From: Branchinecta lynchi
Lineage: Eukaryota > Arthropoda > Branchiopoda > Anostraca > Branchinectidae
Reading direction: 5' to 3'
DNA length: 64,000 nucleotides
Assembly: GCA_023053575.1 (NCBI GenBank)
Contig: JAKZAP010000008.1
Coordinates: 335,001 to 399,000 of the forward strand
Numbering within the stretch: position 1 is the stretch's first letter; each line of letters starts with the position of its first letter. Made by a program: the position numbers and the translations under genes. Below the pieces are notes generated by a model. That model had not been told where the DNA came from and made no database searches. It worked only from the letters and a program-made list of their open reading frames with translations. Positions 1 through 11,694 of this stretch are shown piece by piece.

Positions 1-33
1 TTGTCCAAGGACCTTCATGTCAGCCGCCATTAC
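1..33 (-). CDS. PDCD11: PDCD11/RRP5 coding exon 3 (partial, runs off window)
   Basis: Eleven codons (VMAADMKVLGQ) follow a splice acceptor (pyrimidine-rich ...tttttaag) on the minus strand. The exon is in phase 0, matching the phase-0 end of the exon at 193-360. In RRP5 proteins the first S1 RNA-binding domain begins with a stretch like this (hydrophobic, then a K/R-I/V-L-G core) right after the basic/acidic N-terminal region. The exon is cut by the window edge. The assignment rests on order and context of three exons; this one alone would be too short. Confidence 0.6.
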
Positions 34-192
34 CTTAAAAAGACACTTTACTTAAAAAAAAAAAGTTTTTCAGAGAAATTCCTTACAAACCCCAGGGGAA
101 AAAATCAAACGGTATTTGTTCCTCGAAATCACGAAATCTGCAGAATAGCCGGTAACAAAACCAACATATGGCAAAGAAAGATGAATGAATAC

Positions 193-360
193 CTTATAGC
201 TGAGCGTCTCGGCAGCTGCCATCTTCTGGTCAAATACTCCCAAATCCTTTTTCTTTTTCTTCTTTCCTGCTTCTTCTTCTTCAGCATAATCATTCTCTTC
301 ATCTGAGACATCTTTCTTGTCTTCTTTCTTAATTTTCTTCTTTCGCCTCCCTTCTGTATC
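193..360 (-). CDS. PDCD11: PDCD11/RRP5 coding exon 2
   Basis: This is a 168-nt (56-codon) phase-0 exon with acceptor gcttttag and donor AAG|gtattc, both read on the minus strand. It encodes a highly charged segment with Lys-rich clusters, an acidic run (EEEE) and then KKKKKK, ending in DLGVFDQKMAAAETLSYK. RRP5 proteins start with such a low-complexity, nucleolar-type basic/acidic leader before the S1 repeats. RRP5 is a nucleolar pre-rRNA processing factor needed for 18S and 5.8S maturation. The exon alone could belong to other nucleolar proteins; neighbouring exons favour RRP5. Confidence 0.65.
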
Positions 361-1314
361 CTAAAAGCAATAACAAGTCACAATTCATTTCAGTGAAGAC
401 TTCTTTTTTTTCTGAAATCAGAAATGGTGAGGTCCAATTTACTGACATAACGTTCGATAATTAACGTTTAACCATCTTTAACGCAGTGAGCGAGATCTAC
501 CGTTCTTTTAAATAACTAAAGCTTGATACATTATACGGCCATCCGGAAACCTTAGGAGACCCTAATAATGTATGCCTACTAGAGCAAAGTCTAGATGCCT
601 AGCGCTAGTAATCCTATGCCAAATACTGGGTACCTGTGGGTACTCTAACCCAGACCTATTCCACTATATAAACCAAAGTCCTGCATTTGGAAGTAAAACC
701 CTTAAGGCATAAATGATTGTGGGCCCTTGCCATTGGCAAACAGAAAAAAGTATCACTTTGGCCAAAAGTGTTTCTTTTAATGTGCTAAGATGCAAGCTTT
801 AAAGGTCCTAGGAATTCACTTTTAAGCTAAAAGCAAAACCCTTGAGGCAAGAATTCATTTGTAAGCAAACGGCTTATGCTTCTCCTGTCTGGAGCTAAAA
901 CAGTACATTTGGGATATGTGCTTTCGTGAGTAACCAAGTTTCATCGAAATCAGATACATCGTTCGAAAGTGGGGATCGTCACAAGATTCTGGATTACCCC
1001 TCCTCCACTCCTCCCCCCTGCAAGTTCCGAAAAAGAAAGATCCTGGTATTGCCTCAGGTCACCCATTTATGTAACTGGTCATGAAGATCATACACAGCTG
1101 AGCACCTCACCAGTATATATCGCATGTGAGACTGACGAAAAAGATGGGGATTAAGGTGGCTGAGGAAGGTAGGGCTACTAGTTACCGAGAGAGATTTAAC
1201 AATGGGATAGAGTAAAGCTTCAAGTCTACTTTAACTAGCCAACTGCTTATATGTTATACCCACTCAGTTCAGACCAGAGTTAGCTTAACTGCCAACTGCA
1301 AAGGACCTGCTTAC
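361..1314 (-). other. PDCD11 intron 1 with a dispersed repeat
   Basis: This stretch separates two phase-0 exons on the minus strand. Around 680-880 it holds a sequence rich in phrases such as AAAACCCTTAAGGCA and AAAACCCTTGAGGCAAGAATTC. These recur in the opposite orientation at about 11290-11690. I see no further coding signal in it. Confidence 0.5.
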
Positions 1315-1413
1315 CTTAAACAAACTTTCTGACTTCGGCTTCTGGGTTTTAGACTTGGATTCAGCTTTTTTAATAACCCCACCTCTGGGAAAATCTTGCT
1401 GGCTGACAACCAT
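1315..1413 (-). CDS. PDCD11: PDCD11/RRP5 first coding exon
   Basis: The exon encodes 33 codons starting MVVSQQDFPRGG and ending ...SESLFK before a good donor (AAG|gtaagc). The short N-terminal FPRGG block just after the initiator Met, followed by a Lys/Ser-rich stretch, is what vertebrate PDCD11 shows at its N terminus. RRP5/PDCD11 is a large protein of S1 RNA-binding repeats followed by HAT/TPR repeats, acting in the nucleolus in early pre-rRNA cleavage. Only the leader is in this window. The ATG at 1411-1413 is the first in frame. The gene is transcribed divergently from RUVBL2, about 3.85 kb between start codons. Confidence 0.7.
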
Positions 1414-1565
1414 TGTAACGTGTGCCAAAGAATCTGGAAAGAACAGATGGAGAATGAAACAAGGAGTAAGGACAGTGTGGTTCTCATATTTAATCATTTT
1501 TAACAGTGAACACACAGCTGCATCACTAGCACATTTTTGTCCAGGCTTGTCAAGTTAGTGACTTC

Positions 1566-1940
1566 AGGGCAGTGGCGAAACTAGCCTTTTTTCATGGAGG
1601 GGGGGGGGGGGGGCAAGCCCAGACTTTACCGAGAACATTTAATTATTTACCGACTGCGAGGCAACGGCGAACAATCCACGCGGACCTACTTTACAACCGT
1701 TGTAATAATAAGTTGTAACATAGGTATTAATTGTTAATTAATTCTAATGAAAGTTGAAGTTCATCATTCACTTCCTGGCACCAATGATTATCACATGGAA
1801 CCAGGAACATAATAGGCAGTCGATAGTTTCGCAAACCAGAAAAGAAGTAATATATACTGCAACAGATTACTTCACTGCTTGAAGTACTTTCTCAAGAACT
1901 TTCTCCCCCCCCCCCATAGTGACGCCCCGGCCTGTGGCCC
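1566..1940. repeat. MITE-like segment with G-run and C-run near its ends
   Basis: It begins near CAGTGGCGAAACTAGCC, followed by a run of about 16 G. It ends with a run of C followed by CATAGTGACGCCCCGG. The two ends are an imperfect inverted pair, as in many small hAT-type elements. A related phrase (GGGGCGTCACTATTC, then a G-run) occurs near 62866. No coding potential is visible. Borders are approximate. Confidence 0.35.
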
Positions 1941-2023
1941 CTCTTCATGAAAGATATAGAAGGAGTTTTGTTCCAGCATTTGCTGGGTTGTACAATAACC
2001 GATAAGTTAGCCCTTTTTAGTGT

Positions 2024-3075
2024 TTCTGGGATCCCAAAACGTAAGTGGAGGGATACCTATGACATCGCAAAAGTTGTCCGTCTGTCCGCATGATAACTCT
2101 CGAAGAGATTGAGATATTTTGATGAAACTTGGTAGGAGGATCTTTTGAGTCAAAGTACAAGTCAAGTTCGAAGATGGGCTCTGTAGCCCTATATTTGAGG
2201 GTGGGGGGAGGGGTTTCAAATTAAGGGGCAACAGATCTATTTTTTTAAAGCTGTTGACTTAGTTGATTTAGGGGTAAGAAGACATGCTGAGTTCGAATAC
2301 GAAATTTATTTTCTCGCCGGACAAATAGTTCACCCGGAATCCGGCGAAAACCGGTGGTTTAGTAAAAGTAAAAGTTGAGTATAAAGTTAAAAAGGGTAGA
2401 TTTAGGGGCAAGGAGACGTGCTGAGTCCGAATATGAAATTTATTTTCCCACCGGATAATTAGTTCGTCCGGAGTCCGGCCAAAACTGGAGAATTTTCTAA
2501 AGTAAAAGTTTATTTAAATTTGTTAAGATGTTCGATTTTCGGGTAAGAAGACATGCTGAATTCACATATGACAATAATTTTCTCACCGGATGCACAGATC
2601 TTTCGGAATCCTGCTGAAACCAGAAAATTTGTTAAAATTAAAAGTTTAATCTAAAGTTGATACGAGGTTGGGTGTAGGGGTAAGGAGACATGCTGAATTC
2701 ATTTTAGAGCTTTAGTTTTTTGCCAGACAAGTAGTTTGTCCGGAATCCGGCCGACACCGGAAGTTGAGCAGAAGTAAGGTCTGAAGGAGATACGACATAG
2801 GCTATAGGGTAAACCATATGTTGAATCCATATTTGAATATTTGACAGAGCAAAATGGATATCTGAATATATCTGAACTTGTTGAAACGGCGGATCCAATT
2901 TGCACTGTCAAATACAAACTTGGTCTTCTCCGATTATTACCATTGGCCTTAACCTGTTTGTAAATGTTAAAGGTAAAAAATGTTTAAGAAGTCTGTTGAA
3001 GACCGAATATATACAAGACCGAATTGTCGGTAGCAAATTTAAAATTTTGAGATCCCATCGAAACTTTTGGTCTTG
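2024..3075 (+). mobile_element. GGGATCCC-palindrome repeat family, copy 1
   Basis: It starts at CTGGGATCCCAAAACGTAAG and ends at GATCCCATCGAAACTTTTGG plus TCTTG, the shared end sequences of this family (also 21535-22910, 36649-37610, 41462-42430). The interior has diverged tandem units with the recurring phrases AGACATGCTGA and GGAATCCGG(C) about every 130 bp. No reading frame of note is present, so it looks non-autonomous. The superfamily is not identified. Confidence 0.65.
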
Positions 3076-3184
3076 TTTTTCTTCCTTCGTTACAAAGTAT
3101 TATGCATTCCTCATTTTGTATGACAAAAAGATCAAATTCGGCGGTAACACTGTGACAGCTGCTTTTGAAAAATAAAATTCTATT

Positions 3185-3895
3185 CTATTCTGATTACCGA
3201 CAGAAGCTCTGTCAGTATCAGAAACGGTATGAGGAAAGTCTTTTATCAGAGCTCTTGCCGGTACTGAAAACAGAATCGCTGCACCGTCTCCGCACCGACA
3301 AACACTGCCGATTTCCAAACAAGAAGTTTACTGATTACTTAAACAGCACTTGTCTGTACTGAAAACCGAATCCGTGCACCGACAGATGTTTCCGATTTCT
3401 CTACGATAAGTTTTGTGATTTACCGACAGAGCTTTCGTCGGTATCGGAACGAAATAAGGGGAAATCGGCAGCATTTCTCGGTGCGGAGACGCTGCACGGA
3501 TTCTGTTTTTGGTACCGATAAACTGACAAACCTCTGACAAACACTTCCCTTATTTCGTTCCGATACCGACGAAAGCTCTGTCGGTAAATCACAAAACTTA
3601 TCGTAGAGAAATCGGAAACATCTGTCGGTGCACGGATTCGGTTTTCAGTACAGACAAGTGCTGTTTAAGTAATGTTTCCGATTTCTCTACGATAAGTTTT
3701 GTGATTTACCGACAGAGCTTTCGTCGGTATGGGAACGAAATAAGGGAAGTGTTTGTCAGAGGTTTGTCAGTTTATCGGTACCAAAAACAGAATCCGTGCA
3801 GCGTCTCCGCACCGAGAAATGCTGCCGATTTCCCAGCAAGAAGTTTCCTGGCTTAGCAACAGAGCTTCCGTCAGTATCAGAAACGGAATACTAAA
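3185..3895. repeat. Foldback repeat with direct and inverted copies
   Basis: A segment of about 75 bp at 3388-3460 (containing CTACGATAAGTTTTGTG and TTCGTCGGTAT) reappears inverted at about 3550-3630. It reappears again in direct orientation at about 3675-3750. The outer edges carry TCTGTCAGTATCAGAAACGG at about 3213 and a matching CCGTCAGTATCAGAAACGG at about 3868. The array can fold into long hairpins. No protein is encoded. Confidence 0.7.
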
Positions 3896-3935
3896 GCGCG
3901 ACAACCAATAAACGCTGCCTACTTAATGAGAGGCT

Positions 3936-4157
3936 TTCGCCGACGATTTGCTTGTCTGTGAAACTGGCAACACCATCGAGGAACTGAAGCTTAAAATGCA
4001 GAAAGCCATGGTCGAGCTCGAACAGCTCTCTGCCGTCATTGCGATCCCCATATCAGCAATCAAAACAAAAGCCACTCTCTTCTCAAAGAAGAAAACCACA
4101 GAACTACCGAAGATAATGCTAAACGGAACACAGATGCTGTACGAGTACAAATCATGA
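3936..4157 (+). pseudogene. Non-LTR reverse transcriptase fragment (FADD box)
   Basis: The frame reads FADDLLVCETGNTIEELKLK, then continues to ...KTKATLF... and MLNGTQMLYEYKS before a stop. FADD is the catalytic motif C of LINE reverse transcriptases. The following helix and the K-T-K-x-x-x-F segment fit the Jockey/R1/CR1-like layout. Both ends are missing, so this is a dead fragment of about 74 residues. Confidence 0.7.
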
Positions 4158-4517
4158 ACTGGCAAAACGCAGCTTGCGTGCTATTATCTCGGAAGAAAAT
4201 CCAGGATGAAGAAGAAAAAGATCGCTTTCTTTTGATATGCTGTTTACCTTTTTCGGAAATTTCTGTGGAGAGAAAAAGACAACCAAAGCTGGGCAGCGGA
4301 ATAGACAGGTTAACTTCTGACGGAAATACAGGAGTGCTGCGTGAAGCCGCCACCCTAAACTCCTATTTTTGGGAAATGACTTAGGGAAAAAGAGTAAAGG
4401 TTGAGATAAAATTCAGCGGAGTATCCTGAAAGGAAGCTTAGAACCTTCACTTTCTGCTGGTACCATAGTTTACTTGTAATTGTTCAAGGCTAAGCTGGAA
4501 AACACGAAAGAATATAG

Positions 4518-4552
4518 GCAAAGTGGGCGACTCATGAAGTCGCCCACTTTGC
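4518..4552. repeat. Perfect 15-bp hairpin
   Basis: GCAAAGTGGGCGACT, a loop CATGA, and then the exact inverse AGTCGCCCACTTTGC, followed by TAAAAATA. It sits just beyond the stop codon of the candidate minus-strand exon at 4569-4829. The role is unknown; it may be a small transposon end. Confidence 0.8.
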
Positions 4553-4568
4553 TAAAAATAGTATTTCG

Positions 4569-4829
4569 CTACATGGTGAAGTTAGAGGCCAGCTGTTTGG
4601 TCAGAGAGGTTCCTTGACCTTTTGCAATTAACAAAATTTGCTGTTTTCTTGGAATTTCCATGATTTTTCTGGGGGTGGCAACTTCATGATCCAAGGTGGC
4701 AGGATCATGTACCATGGTCAATTGGGGGGTGGGTGGTGCCATAGTAAGGGCAGCTTCATGCAACACTCCTGTAGTATAGGCTCCAAGTACTAGGCTAGAC
4801 TGGTGGTCAGTGCCACTTCCCTCTAATTC
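4569..4829 (-). CDS. Candidate terminal exon of an unidentified gene
   Basis: On the minus strand a good acceptor (ttttgttgtag) is followed by 86 codons and a TAG stop. The predicted peptide begins ELEGSGTDHQSSLVLGAYTT and ends KQLASNFTM, with a Pro/Thr-rich middle (APPTPQLT). The acceptor plus a long open phase is suggestive. I recognise no family, and no upstream partner exon was found before RUVBL2 exon 1. It could be a processed or captured exon, or chance. Confidence 0.25.
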   Translation of the reverse strand, partial: ELEGSGTDHQSSLVLGAYTTGVLHEAALTMAPPTPQLTMVHDPATLDHEVATPRKIMEIPRKQQILLIAKGQGTSLTKQLASNFTM

Positions 4830-6262
<1,433 letters not shown>

Positions 6263-6405
6263 TGTCACGAAGCGTCCATCTCCTCACGACCGACAATCAG
6301 CAGAACCGGACAGAGAAACTTAGGAAATTGCAAAGTTGGCAGAATCAGCTTTGCAATTTCCTGAGTTTCTCTGTCCGGTCGTGAGGAGATGGACGCTTCG
6401 TGACA
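6263..6405. repeat. Long hairpin element, first copy
   Basis: The left arm starts TGTCACGAAGCGTCCATCTC and the right arm ends with its inverse, GAGATGGACGCTTCGTGACA. The centre is TTGGCAGAATCAG. The left arm carries an extra piece of about 15 bp (around ACAATCAGCAGAACC) relative to the next copy. Confidence 0.85.
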
Positions 6406-6432
6406 CATTGGTGGCAGCGGAGGGATACAATG

Positions 6433-6559
6433 TGTCACGAAGCGTCCATCTCCTCACGACCGGACAGAGAAACTCAGGAAATTGCAAAGTTGGCAGAATC
6501 AGCTTTGCAATTTCCTGAGTTTCTCTGTCCGGTCGTGAGGAGATGGACGCTTCGTGACA
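6433..6559. repeat. Long hairpin element, second copy
   Basis: A 127-bp perfect or near-perfect foldback: 57-bp arms around a 13-nt centre TTGGCAGAATCAG. It is separated from the first copy by a 27-bp spacer that includes TGGTGGCAGCGGAGGG. A half copy is at 6912-6988. Confidence 0.88.
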
Positions 6560-6911
6560 CATGGTGTCACGATAATACCTGCCAGCAATGGACAGAATCT
6601 CGGACTTGACCGTAACTCCTGCTTCTAACTATTCTTTATCCCTCAGATCTAGTCTTCATAGGTAATAATTACTTAAGTTTTATTGAAGAGAGTATTCGAT
6701 AAAAAGAAATACAAAATATGATAACTTTATGCAATACGTTGCGCCGTTGTAAAAAACGACCCCCTTTCACTTCTTTAATGTTTCATAATTTCTATGTTCA
6801 AGATATCGACACGAAACCTTTTTCACTTGCCAATTCAATACTTATGAATAGTAATGCACTTGAACCGAAATCAATTCACACTTTAATTACACTTTGTATC
6901 TTCTTTTTAAG

Positions 6912-6988
6912 TGCAAAGTTGGCAGAATCAGCTTTGCAATTTCCTGAGTTTCTCTGTCCGGTCGTGAGGAGATGGACGCTTCGTGACA
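6912..6988 (+). repeat. Half copy of the hairpin element
   Basis: It contains the last 7 bases of the left arm, the 13-nt centre and the whole right arm ending CGCTTCGTGACA. It matches 6483-6559. Confidence 0.8.
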
Positions 6989-9021
6989 GTTCGTCGCAGA
7001 GAGGAGTAACTGTTGAGACTTTGGCCTGGAGTCTTGACTTGCTTTGTTGCGACAACACTGAATAGCGAGTGTATTTTTTGGTTTTTGTTTAGTTTTAATG
7101 AAAAAGAGATTCATTTTCTTTCGTTATTCCTCAGGAACACACTTAACAAGACCGCGAAAAACTCGGGGTCACATTGGGTCTTTGAGGTAAAAATTAATAG
7201 TAGCTTTCAGCTCAGGTCCTTTACCGGCATTGAATAGGTCACCAGTCCATAATACTTCAAGCTTGTCTGTCGATGTTCCCATGGGAGCTACGAAGATTTG
7301 GCTAATCCTCTGTTAACCCCACAGGCCCCTCTACTTTCTCAAACTTCCCCACTCTGGCGCAGACGGGGGCAGAAAGAAAGGTTTAAGAAGGCATTTTCGT
7401 AGGCAATTGATCTTCATGACCAAGTTTTCGGAATCTGGAGAGACCTAAAATATGCCGAAAATACTTATCTCCAGCCTCCCACGACCAGCCACCCCTTGTC
7501 CCCACACTTCCGTCTGCCCCGTGAAAATCGCGGCTTCGACGCTTCAGCTGAAGCAACTGACATTTGCTGTATGAACTAGGAACCCAAAAACTCTGCCACT
7601 CAGTTTTCGGAGCTGCAGCAGCAACATCTTTGTTTACAAAACACCTTGATGAAAAAGTAGGATTATAATCTTAATAATTATATCAGTAAGTGGTGATCAA
7701 ACACTGAACTGTGACAACGTTGTGCCGGCTAGTCGTTTGAGGTAGTGTACGTAGTGTCGAGGTAGATCTCGCCGTAATCGAGCTCTTGTAAATAGGGTTT
7801 TGGAGGATTAAAAATGAATTTTTAATTTCTGCAAAAGTTTTCACAAGACTAAATAGTGTTGTCATATTGCCCAATTATTAAGCTTCAATTTGGTGCATCT
7901 CTTTGTATTTTAAATGGTCTTCAAGCACAGATAATTGAAAGTTAAGTCATCCAGTTTTTAGAATTTCAGAAATCTGTCTGAGGTTAGGTACCCCTCCTGT
8001 ACCATAAGATCACAATTTGAAAGTTATTTTCGTATTAGCTAACCTACCGATATGCAATATTTATTTAGTAAATATTGCTTCAACATTTCTAGTTACACAT
8101 TTTTCTTTTCAAACAAGAAACTAATCTTATCTCAAGCGACTACAGAATGATCAAAAAGGTTGTTACTGGTAGCAAAGTTAATAGTCCAAAAATTCCTTTT
8201 CAAAGCAGCTTCAAAACAAAGAATAAGGCTACTTCGATTCTGCAAATGCTGTATGTATAGCAAAGGCTTGTTATTCCCATCAGTTTTATCCAATCTCTCC
8301 AGTTAAGCCTGTCACAAAATTTTCAGTCCCACTTGCAAACCCCCCCCCAAAAAAAAAAATTGTTGCATTTGGTCCCCGTAACTAAATACCACACCTGTGA
8401 CACATCCTCAATTACCAATTCTTATTTGTGTCCGATCACCCATTTGAAAGTTGTGCTTGACACAAGATTCTAGACTCCACTTCCCCAAAGATCCTAGGAT
8501 CGGGGAAGTGACTATTTTAAGTTAGTCTTGTCGGGTTCCTAATATGCCCGCCAAGTATGTTTATCCTAGCATATAAAGTCCCCTAACTCGCAATCACTGG
8601 AATTCCGGGAAACCCCCCTCAACTTTCCCCTTAGTGCATTGAACCAGTCATGATACGATATGATATTTATTACCATACTCTAAAAGTCCACGGGCAATGG
8701 CAATATGTTCTGTCAACAATGTGTCTAAAGTTATGCTTGTTCTTCCCCTAAAGTTCCATCACAACATTTTGGATTTTGTTAGAGTGTTGGATTCACTTCC
8801 TTGATGCAGCACTGGAAATTACTTCTATTTTTGCTCAAAACTTCGCATTTATTGATATACTGTACACAAACTTATCCAAATCATACTTCTGGGGGTTGTG
8901 GGGTGGTGTTTCCCAGGGGGTGTAGGGGTCCCAAACCCAAACCAGTTTTTACCCCATAGTAGGGGGTGGGCTGGGTTTTGGTCTAGATATCAGTAGATTT
9001 CATACCTATGCCCCACTGTTA
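6989..9021 (+). other. RUVBL2 intron 1, no recognised gene
   Basis: Mostly unique-looking AT-rich intron sequence with short homopolymer runs (C then A runs near 8340). I see no coding exon, RNA gene or clear transposon end in it. Confidence 0.4.
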
Positions 9022-9840
9022 CCGACCAAAACAGGGAAATTTGTTAAAAGTAAAAGTTTTATCTGAACTTGGTTAGACGTTGAATGTAAGGGTAATGTGA
9101 CATGCTGAATTTGTCTTTGAGCTTTATTTTCTTGTTGGACGATTAATTCACCTGGAATCCGGCCGAAACCGGGAATATACCGTGAAGTTTTAAAACCCAA
9201 AGAGATAGTTGATATAGAAGGTAAAGAGACATGCTCAAATCCAGATCTGAAACTAATTTTCTTGCCACAGAAGAAGTTTACCCGGAATCAGGTCCAAGTA
9301 ATTCTGCCAAAATTTGCCAAAAACCCAAAGAGATAGTTGATATAGAAGGTAAGGAGACATGCTGAATCCAGATCTGAAACTAATTCTCTTGCCACAGAAG
9401 AAGTTTACCCTGAATCAGGTCCAACCGGAAATTTGGTAAAAACAAAAGTCCATTCTTAATTCAATTAGATGTTTGTATTGGGGGTAAGAACACTCGATGA
9501 ATCCATATCTGAATATCATTTTCTCGCCAGACAAGTAATACTGAGGAAATTTGCCAAAAACCCAAAGAGATTGTTGCCACACACTAATTTTCTTGCCACA
9601 CAAAAAGGTTACCCGGAATCAGGTCCAATTGGAAATTTGGTAAAATTGGGGGTAAGAACACTCGATGAATCCATATCTGAATAGTATTTTCTCTCCAGAC
9701 AAGTAATTCTGCTGAAATTTGCCAAAATTCGGAAATTTCGAGTGAAAGGTTCTTCGTTTGCCTTGCAGTGTCACCAACTCTTTTACTCTGCATGCATTTC
9801 ACCTGGAATACAGCTGCAGCTGCAACGAGAATTTGGTCAA
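9022..9840 (+). repeat. Partial tandem units of the GGGATCCC family
   Basis: Contains repeated phrases GACATGCTGAA, GAATCCGGCCGAAACCGG and ACTCGATGAATCCATATCTG. A segment around AACCCAAAGAGATAGTTGATA occurs twice (about 9197 and 9323). The family end sequences are absent, so this is an internal remnant just before RUVBL2 exon 2. Confidence 0.6.
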
Positions 9841-9944
9841 AGTAAAGACTTTTTCATAGACATGGGGGTAAACATTCATAAACAGGGCTGAAAGAATACT
9901 TGGGAGTTACAGATCTGAGTTGGCAAGTTATACTTTCTTTCTAG

Positions 9945-10184
<240 letters not shown>

Positions 10185-10319
10185 TAGGCCTATACATTTT
10201 TTTTCTGTTTGGTTGAGGGGGAAAAGTTCTTAGGATGTGCTTTATTCTCAAGTTGTTTACCCAGAATCAGGTCCAACCGAAAATCAACCAATCACTTTTC
10301 TGTCGGTTGGTTGGTTAGT

Positions 10320-11290
10320 CTGCTGTTTTTTAGTTAGGGTACTTCCAGATGTGCTAGGGCGATGAAACTTAGCGGGCGTAGCCTATTAGGGAACCCACCA
10401 AACTAACTTGGGAATAGTCACTTCCCCAATCCGACCATCGTGGGGGGAGGGGGAGGAGACGGAATCCGGAATTTAGTTGAATGCATAACTTTCGAACGGG
10501 TGATCGGATCTTAACAAAACTTGACATCTCGAAAGACCTCGTGTCTCAGGTGTCACATTTGAGGTTCGGACTGAAACTAAAGTGGAAAGAATAAAGTAGA
10601 CAGACTCTAGTGGACAGAATGGGAAATCGGAAGGGAAACAGGAAATCTTGTGTCACGGCTAGAGTGGGGCGGTCCGGATGAGATTTGGTGGGAGCAACAA
10701 GCACAAGCCCTAGGTACATCATTGAGAGAACTGGACAGGATTCGCGCACTGTGGGGGAGTTGGAGGGGGTTCTGGAATTCCGGTGGTCCGGAGTTAAGTT
10801 ACTTCCAGGTTGGCTAGGATAGTGAAACTCGGCAGGCGTATCACGAACCCGACAAGATTGTCCTGGAAATAGTCAATTTCCCGATCCGAAGATCGGCGGG
10901 GGAGTGGAGGGAGGAGGATCCTAAATCTTGAGGTACGTGTAACTTTCAAACGGGTAATCAGATCTTGATAAAACTTGATATTTGGAAAGATCTCGTGTCT
11001 CAGACATTCAAGTCAGTACCGGATCAGACGAATGTGGGAGGGGTCGGAGGGGAGAACCGAAAATCTGGTGACACGAATAAAGTTGGGATGAAGCTGGCTG
11101 GGAAGACCAGGCACCTGTCCTAGGTACAGGAGTGACAGAACCGGACCGGATTTGGGCACTTTGGGGGGGGGAGGATCCGGAATTCCGGTGATAACGAGTT
11201 AAGGTACTTCCAGATGTGCTAGGACAATGAAACTTGGCACGAGCATTGGAGACTCGACAACATTGTCTTAGAAATGTTTAGTTCCCAGAT
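10320..11290 (+). repeat. GATGAAACTTGG repeat family, intron 2 copy
   Basis: Two to three diverged units of roughly 380-430 bp. Each has a phrase near CTTCCAGATGTGCTAGG, then GATGAAACTT, a G-run around CGTGGGGGGAG, and AACTTTC(A/G)AACGGG(T)(G)ATC. The same units build larger copies at 11800-13300, 13648-14440, 28747-30869 and 42820-43780. No protein is encoded. Confidence 0.65.
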
Positions 11291-11694
11291 TCAACCATCC
11301 CTTAAAGTACTGATCTTAAAATATACTTTTAAGCAAAATATACTTTCTTATGATCCCATGAGCCCGTAAATTTTGCCTTAAGGGTTTTGCTTGAAAGGAA
11401 TATCTAGCACCCTTAAAGTGTGCATCTTAACCGAAAAGTGAAAAAACACTTTTGATCAAACGATATTCATGGTACCCCAAGGGCCAATGATTTTTGCGTT
11501 CAAGGATTTTACTTACAAGTGAATTCCTTAAAGTACAAAACATACTTTTGAGCAAAACATACATTTTAATGATCGTGATGAGCCCATCATCGTTTTTGCC
11601 TCAAGGGTTTTGCCTGACAGATGAATTTCTAGCGCCCTTAAAGTGCGCATCATCACAGCCAAGTACGAAAATAAATTGCTTTTTTTACCAAACA
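11291..11694 (+). repeat. Tandem AAGGGTTTTGC repeat
   Basis: About three units of roughly 115-140 bp, each with GCCTTAAGGGTTTTGC or a close variant, CTAGC(A/G)CCCTTAAAGTG, and GCATCTTAA or similar. An inverted relative lies at about 680-880. Confidence 0.6.
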
